A DNA stretch of 64,000 bases, from positions 6,314,752-6,378,751 of the forward strand of contig OX388341.1 in NCBI GenBank assembly GCA_947579665.1, written 5' to 3'. A model generated the notes under the pieces. It was not told the origin of the DNA, searched no databases, and saw only the letters and a list, made by a program, of their open reading frames with translations. Source of the stretch: Sympetrum striolatum (taxonomy: Eukaryota > Arthropoda > Insecta > Odonata > Libellulidae). Position 1 is the stretch's first letter; each line of letters begins with the position of its first letter. Positions 58,701-64,000 of the stretch are shown piece by piece. A program made the translations under genes and the position numbers.

Positions 58701-59320
58701 TTTCCGATGTTTTCATTAGCCCCATCCTCAAAACCAATTCTATGGCACGCGTTGTCTGAATCGTCGGAAGCGGAGATTACAATTGAAAAGGTGGGAAGTG
58801 AGAATGGAGGATAATAATAAATGGCCTTTATTCGGGCGAGATTGAGACTAGAAAGTCTCTTCTTACACCTAACTCATCGAAAGAGATAGTTTGCAAAGGT
58901 ACACGAAGAAAACTAGTATGTGGATTAAAAAAAAAACCAAACTGAGGACTCGGGAAAATATTTCCACTGCAGGAAAACACTCGCAGGAAGGGGAGTGTGA
59001 AAAACCTACGGATAGAAAACTACTTGTTGTGAAGAAGAAGAACAAAAAGAATTATGAAAGACAAGCAGAGAATAGACGAAAATTATGCAAAATAAACGGG
59101 GGAGAGATACATATTCACTACAAGCAATCAAATCAAATAAAACATCTTCATAAATGACAGTAATTCTAAATTTCAAGAATAGTAGCATAAAAAACAAAAC
59201 AATATTCCAAGAATAATAAAACGATTAAATGCATTATATTGAGAAGGAATAAAATAATGAAAAACATAGAGTTTATATGAAATTGGACAAAGATAGTAAA
59301 AAAAAATAAATTTTAAAAAT
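55750..59320. other. No gene seen
   Basis: AT-rich sequence. The stretch at 58815-58840 (ATAATAATAAATGGCCTTTA) and the AATAAATAAATAAATA tract near 57995 look like 3' tails of non-LTR elements, but no coding sequence is attached. The lysine-rich ORF at 58891-59157 has no recognisable domain and is probably chance. Confidence 0.35.
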
Positions 59321-59329
59321 AACCTAAAT

Positions 59330-59373
59330 TACCTTATCGTTAATTATGTACATACATAATTAACGATAAGGTA
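59330..59373. repeat. 44-bp palindrome
   Basis: The 21-bp arms TACCTTATCGTTAATTATGT(A) and their exact complement are separated by two bases, CA. It lies in AT-rich sequence about 500 bp outside the long-inverted-repeat element. Confidence 0.9.
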
Positions 59374-60799
59374 TTACGTTTACGATAGATATTACGTGAG
59401 GCAGCGGATCAAAACCAAATAATAATGTAAAGAACAAACAGATTAACTAACATAAAGGGGTGTAATTCGAGACTTGTATACATTAAAAGAAATGGGACTC
59501 GGTCAAAAGGTTTCAGTGCTAATTTTTATATTTAATAAATGATTGTGGCATTTACGCTTAAAGGTATGGCAAATGTTCCATAGGAGGATGAGTATTTGAG
59601 TGGTTGAAAATGGAAAGGAAGGCTTGAAAAGAACTGATGGTTGAAACAATAGGAAGAGGAGAGTGAGAAGGAAGAAAACAAACGAATGAATGTGGGAAAA
59701 AGACAACAGAAAAGCGATGTGATGTGCTATTCTGATATTCTTCAGTGAACACATTTTTCTAAGCAGTTGTTAAAAAATAATAGTCAACTTGAACGGTATA
59801 TTTCTATATGACAGGTATAGAAGTATGAAACAGGAAATTTTTTGTAAAAATTACACTTCTGTTATTTAAAATTTATCGTAAAGTATCGTTAAAGTTGTTC
59901 CATTTAGTTAGAAAATAAATCGTGTAAAATATGATTTAAATCAGATAACGGAAAGACGTGCCGCATCGCACTTAAAGTTTATAATTTTCAACATTTTTGG
60001 CCTATTTTCAATCATCACAGGAGATAACGGAGTCTTCCCATATTTCAACTCTTTTGATTTTTTATAAATGCATTGTTATACATTAACTATGATTTTCGTA
60101 AAATATTAATTAGATCTCCGCAGTAGTTTTCGAGAATTCAGCCCAAATAGAGAGCGCGCGCCATACAAGTGGCGCAGTTCACTAGGCGCCTCCGCTCGAA
60201 TCCAAGAGTCTCGCCGCCTTGTATTCTGTCTAGTTTTTTAAGCTCTAATCAATTTTTAGCATAGGTTTCAGCATAGCATAGGTTAAAGACATAATTATGT
60301 GTTATTCTTTAAAATTTTGAAGTTAGCTATGTATAAAAGGAAGAAAAGTGGCGCCGTTCAATCGGCGCCTCCGCTCGAGTCTATGACTTTTGCTACCGTT
60401 AATTATGTCTTGTATTACACTACTAGATAAAATATTAAAAATTTATGTTGTTTTAGGGAATATTACTCTATGTTCACCTAGTAAAGCATAAGATAAATCT
60501 TCCAAGTTTCGAACAAATGCTTGTGAACCATGTGAACTCCCAATGCCCTGTTTTTCGTATCACATGTATGCTAAGCGGTCATCAATATCGCCTGCATTTT
60601 CATCTAAACTGTTACAAGGAAATAACAAAGCAGTCAGTATAGCGAAACTTCGTTGATTACAGATTTACTTTTCGACAGTATAAGCTTTTATGATCTATTT
60701 TGGCTACGGGAATATTGCCAGGGGTATTCCTCTCTGAAAGATGCCAGATTTAGCAACTCTTCATTGTAGATTCCGAGATTGATTGATTCATCTGTGATT

Positions 60800-61610
60800 G
60801 TAAAAGACAAACCTAGAATTTTGGAGTACCTCCACGAGGGATATCATTTCGCTTCCCCGGTGCGTTGCACCATGCTAGGTGGATGTCAAAAGCACTGTAT
60901 TCCTTAAAAATATTTCTTTTCCGTCATTATTTTGTCTTATCTACTGAAGAAGTAGGTGTAATACTCGATTTCTGCATATTTGTAGTGAGCCTGTTCGTGA
61001 AGGGCTGGAATACCGCACCAAATGCCAGGGAGGCTCCTAGAAGAGATATGATGTTTTTACAAAATTTAAATGAATGCGGTAGAAAATGCAATGTTGTTTC
61101 TGTGGCCAAAATGAACTAATTCTGCAATCATTTGTGTTACTTTGGGTCAGAAAATGCGGCCTTGGCATTCTTCGATGAGAAGGTATCGGTGAATACAAAA
61201 CTACTAATTGTAAAAGCTCTGGAAACAAGCTCCAGTGATTTTTCATATTATTCCTCAAAACGACCTTCAGTACACCCAAACGACGTACGCCAATTCATAG
61301 AAAAAAAATTGAAAGTTTCATTTGTTGCAAATCTAAGTTATTTTTTAAAAGATTTAATATTTCTATGAAATTTTTGTCCAAGGATCCACAACCGTGGCTA
61401 GATGACGAAAGATACAAACAAGGATATGAGATAGTGAAAGAATTGAAAGTCGTCAACGACTGTGCAGAAAGAGGGGTTAAGTTAATGGAGGAGTTCAACG
61501 AAATACTAACGAAAACTGAAACAAAAAAACAATTTGTGCTAAAAGTAGTGCGTGAATACAGACGGAAATTCCCAGACTGCAATAGAACAACTTTGGCCCA
61601 AGAATTTTAG
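60800..61610 (+). pseudogene. Uncharacterised ORF of the long-inverted-repeat element
   Basis: The reading opens with FRFPGALHHARWMSKALYSL and KIFLFRHYF, then a hydrophobic helix and KGWNTAPNAREAPRRDMMFL. It passes an in-frame TAA at 61117 into HLCYFGSENAALAFFDEKVS and a Ser-rich linker. After a one-base shift near 61355 it continues FLSKDPQPWLDDERYKQGYE, VVNDCAERGVKLMEEFNEIL and QFVLKVVREYRRKFPDC to a TAG at 61608. I recognise no established domain. From memory, similar anonymous repetitive ORFs occur in other invertebrate genomes, but I cannot verify that here. Its place between long inverted repeats suggests a transposase or a protein serving the element. The N-terminal part before 60800 is unreadable. 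Confidence 0.5.
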
Positions 61611-61726
61611 GATTATGCATTAAGAAAAATATATATTGCATTTTTTATCATCAAACGGCCTCAATTCATTTACAAAACCTAAGAAGACCAAGAACTAGCT
61701 TTCAATATCTATACCAGAATAAAATA

Positions 61727-61863
61727 CCTTGGTCTATCTTCCGGGATTCCACCGCGATTTACGTAGCAGCAGCGACGACGTTTCGCCTACGTTTCAGAAG
61801 GCTTCTTCAGGTCGTCGCTGCTGCTACGTAAATCGCGGTGGAATTCCGGAATATAGACCATGG
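61727..61863. repeat. 53-bp imperfect inverted repeat with 31-nt loop
   Basis: Arms 61727-61779 and 61811-61863 are nearly complementary (GCGATTTACGTAGCAGCAGC pairs with GCTGCTGCTACGTAAATCGC). The loop holds TTTCGCCTACGTTTCAGAAG. The GACCTGAAGAAGCCTTCTGA then AACG arrangement on the minus strand resembles the sequence following the endonuclease in Penelope-like elements, whose copies often end in such inverted stretches. Confidence 0.8.
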
Positions 61864-62739
61864 AATCAACCGATCGCCGCGGAAACCTTCGTTCTTACAG
61901 AATAAAATAATTCTCATGCTTTTATTTATAGTTAACTTCAAATTTTAAAGTTTATAGAGCATAATTAGGTCTTTAACCTACGCTATGCTGAAAAATATGC
62001 TAAAAATTGATTAGAGCTATAAAAATTAGACATAATACAAGGCGGCGAGATTCTCGGATTGGAGCGGAGGCGCCTAGTGAACGGCGCCCCTTGTACGGCG
62101 CGCGCTCTCTATTTGGGCTGAATTTCGAAAACTACTGCGCAGATCTAATTGATATTTTACGAAAATCACAGTTAATGTATAACTATGCATTGATAAAAAA
62201 ATCAAAACAGTTGAAATATGGGAAGACTCCGTTATCTCCTGTGATGATTGAAAATAGGCCAAAAATGTTGAAAATTATAAACTTTAAGTGCGATGCGGCA
62301 CGTCTTTCCGTTATCCGATTTAAATAATATTTTGCACGATTTATTTTCTAACCAAATGGAACACTTTTAGGGTGCGTCCCGAAAGAATTTCAAACTTTCG
62401 AAAATAAGGACCACCCTAATGTACACACAAACTAAATAGAGTACCGAAGTGAAAATCCGTTAGTATTAACGCTAGAATTACGTTTGAAATTTGCTCAGGC
62501 TAGGCGAAAAACAAATAATTCATTTCTAAGTTAAAAATTTTGTTGTATGCAAAAACTTATTCCCTGGAAAAATCACTTCAAATATGATAAATAAACCGCG
62601 GATTCAGGCAGCAATGAGGGCTACTAATGAGGGGAAGGGTCGAGCTCATTGTCGAAGAAAGGGTGTGAGCTCTCCCTAAGCTGGGTCGCAAGGGCGTACT
62701 GCATACCTTGGATTATTGCTTCCCCAGCGGTCACTTCCC

Positions 62740-62868
62740 TTCCCTCGCGTCGGCAATAGCCGACATTCGGTATTTTGCGTAGGTTTTTCTCCGTCGGCTG
62801 GAGCCGACATTCGTTCGTTTGCGTAGAAAAATTCACGACGGCTATAGCCGACGCTAGGCGCGAAAGGG
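62740..62868. mobile_element. piggyBac-like terminus with triplicated palindromes
   Basis: The sequence ends GACGCTAGGCGCGAAAGGG directly before TTAA (62869-62872); the complement CCCTTTCGCGCCTAGCGTC is a typical piggyBac-type end. Inside it are three spaced palindromic copies: GTCGGCAATAGCCGAC, GTCGGCTGGAGCCGAC and GACGGCTATAGCCGAC. No opposite terminus was found in the window. Confidence 0.55.
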
Positions 62869-62872
62869 TTAA

Positions 62873-63600
62873 ATCGAACCAAAATTAATAAATGTGAGGT
62901 TTATTTTGTTACGGAAGACCCGTTAGCACGAATTCACACATCGGCACGCGGCGTTGGTCGACCCAACAGTTATTCCAGTACAAGACTTATCGCGTGTGAT
63001 CCTCGAGGGGATCATTGTCCTCTACCGCAGGCAAAAGAGGAAGTTCCACTCACTTCTTTTGTGATGATCCCAGCGGCGGCATGCCCTTCTACACAAACGA
63101 CACGCTCTCCAGGTGTCCATGGGGTGGGTAAGAACCCTTTTACAGCGGTGCCTGGGTTTCTTTTCCCCACCCCAATATCCGATCGCGATGGATCTGTTCT
63201 TAGACAAGGAAGCATTCGAAGGATGCCAACTGGCCGTTGAACAGATGACAAAATTCTTATACTTCAGGCTGTTTCGTGAATTTGATTTTTCGAAAAGATA
63301 ATCAATTTTTTTGTGCTGTTTTCGTCATTGCCATTGTTGTTATTTTGGTGAGCTGGACCGAGGCAACCAGATTGACCCATCTTTACGATATTAGAGACTC
63401 ACAGGTTAATGACGATTTTGGTTTTTAATAAGAAGGGCTCGAACAGTGCTAGACAGAGTGAATTAAATAAAAATAATTTCTGGAAAAGATTTAATTTTGG
63501 ATGTTAAACAGGCAATTTGGGACTCTAACTTTTCTACATCTAATTAACCCTAATTTTTTGGCTGACCAAACATGTGAAAGTAAGGGATTATTAAGTAGGG
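62873..63600. other. No gene recognised
   Basis: A GC-richer stretch (62930-63250) contains short ORFs on both strands without recognisable domains. It may be part of an unrecognised element. Confidence 0.3.
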
Positions 63601-63606
63601 GCATTT

Positions 63607-64000
63607 TCATTTTTTCGGTAATAGGTGAGTTTTTTCGAGAAGAGGACGTAGATTATGATATATGAAAATTTCTCTAGTGGGGACTAAAGTATTTGTTTTC
63701 GTCGCTAATCCAACAAGTTTCCTATAAAACAGTTCGTACTTCGGAATAATATTTTTTGACGTATTAAAGGTGATAGGGGAAGCGTAGAGAATGATTGGGA
63801 TAATAGTAGTGGTTATGAGACGTAATCTATCTTTAACTAAGAGGGGACTTGAATGAGAAATTAGTGGAAATAAGAGATTTTTTGCCGCCGTCGCTTGTGC
63901 CAATTTGGTTTTTGCATGTGCTTTCCAATTAAGTGATTTGTCGAGAATTACGCCGAGAAACTTATGCGACTCCACGGTCGGGATAATTTGTTGGAAGAGA
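63607..64000 (-). pseudogene. Non-LTR reverse transcriptase, C-terminal part, runs off the window
   Basis: The minus-strand frame is open through the right window edge. It reads PTVESHKFLGVILDKSLNWK (the motif after the RT palm), AHAKTKLAQATAAKNLLFPL, LVKDRLRLITTTIIPIILYA and YRKLVGLATKTNTLVPTREI. This matches the C-terminal end of Jockey/R1-type reverse transcriptases. The catalytic YADD, if present, lies beyond the window. No internal stop is seen in this part, so it may belong to a fairly young copy. Confidence 0.75.

Larger units (their letters stand above)
59896..62362 (+). mobile_element. Element with 436-bp inverted repeats, unknown class
   Basis: Arms 59896-60331 and 61927-62362 are reverse complements with scattered substitutions. 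Shared blocks include GATAACGGAAAGACGTGCCG, AGGAGATAACGGAGTCTTCC, CCCAAATAGAGAGCGCGCGC and GGCGCCTCCGCTC. The interior holds one degraded plus-strand ORF (60800-61610) and a foldback at 61727-61863. Beyond the right arm the sequence continues to GGACCACCCTAATGTAC (about 62410), whose complement TTAGGGTGGTCC could be the true terminus; the left side lacks it. I could not define a target duplication. Confidence 0.7.

Noticed and set aside
58891..59157. Lysine-rich 88-codon ORF
   Set aside because: Low-complexity composition from A-rich DNA, no recognisable domain and no splice context.
63012..63301. Overlapping short ORFs on both strands in a GC-richer segment
   Set aside because: No domain, no consistent frame and no repeat evidence; I could not support a gene.

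Overview
The window reads as AT-rich nuclear DNA of an arthropod, most likely an insect. It has spliced genes with large introns and relics of many eukaryotic transposon groups: hAT, Tigger/pogo, piggyBac, PIF/Harbinger, Penelope-like and several non-LTR elements. There are no bacterial operons, rRNA genes or CRISPR arrays. I cannot name the species.

Host genes are few. The clearest is a plus-strand multi-exon gene (exons from 16655, possibly 14680, to a stop at 24430). Its parallel beta-helix protein resembles SHCBP1/nessun dorma, a cytokinesis factor. Splice phases agree between most exons, but single-base frame breaks occur in four of them, so this is either a decaying copy or assembly indels. 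Upstream lie two orphan exons of Rab6 (7177-7235 and 9494-9560) without the central exons. A tektin-like C-terminal fragment sits at 46131-46480.

Mobile DNA fills most of the rest. 806-4885: two decayed hAT elements (a DUF4371/ZNF862-like one and a ZBED/BED-finger one). 7565-9380: a degraded non-LTR element. 10359-13758: a full-length Tigger element with TA duplications and an intron-containing transposase broken only by in-frame stops. 25081-25404: a TA-flanked MITE. 25754-29038: a short hAT-type element with an 8-bp target duplication, split by a 2.9-kb piggyBac element (25995-28896, TTAA flanks). 32960-33592: a ZMYM1-like hAT fragment. 36935-37440 and 63607-64000: reverse transcriptase fragments. 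38955-40430: a foldback element carrying a copy of a 1-kb repeat. 40470-42641: a Harbinger element with a MADF gene. 50171-50710: the GIY-YIG end of a Penelope-like element. 54258-54690: a second Harbinger fragment. 59896-62362: an element with 436-bp inverted repeats and an ORF of a family I cannot name.

Two repeat systems stand out. One is a tandem higher-order repeat (about 1.1-kb units built from diverged monomers of about 150-190 bp) in which every monomer carries a tRNA B-box-like motif, GGTTCGATNCCAG; it occupies most of 29290-36945, with pieces at 5225, 15455 and 54694. The other is a 1-kb family with a (TG)n tract and internal direct repeats. It has three copies, two of them inverted around the middle exons of the SHCBP1-like gene. 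The strongest candidates for something undescribed are the B-box satellite and the long-inverted-repeat element at 59896-62362.
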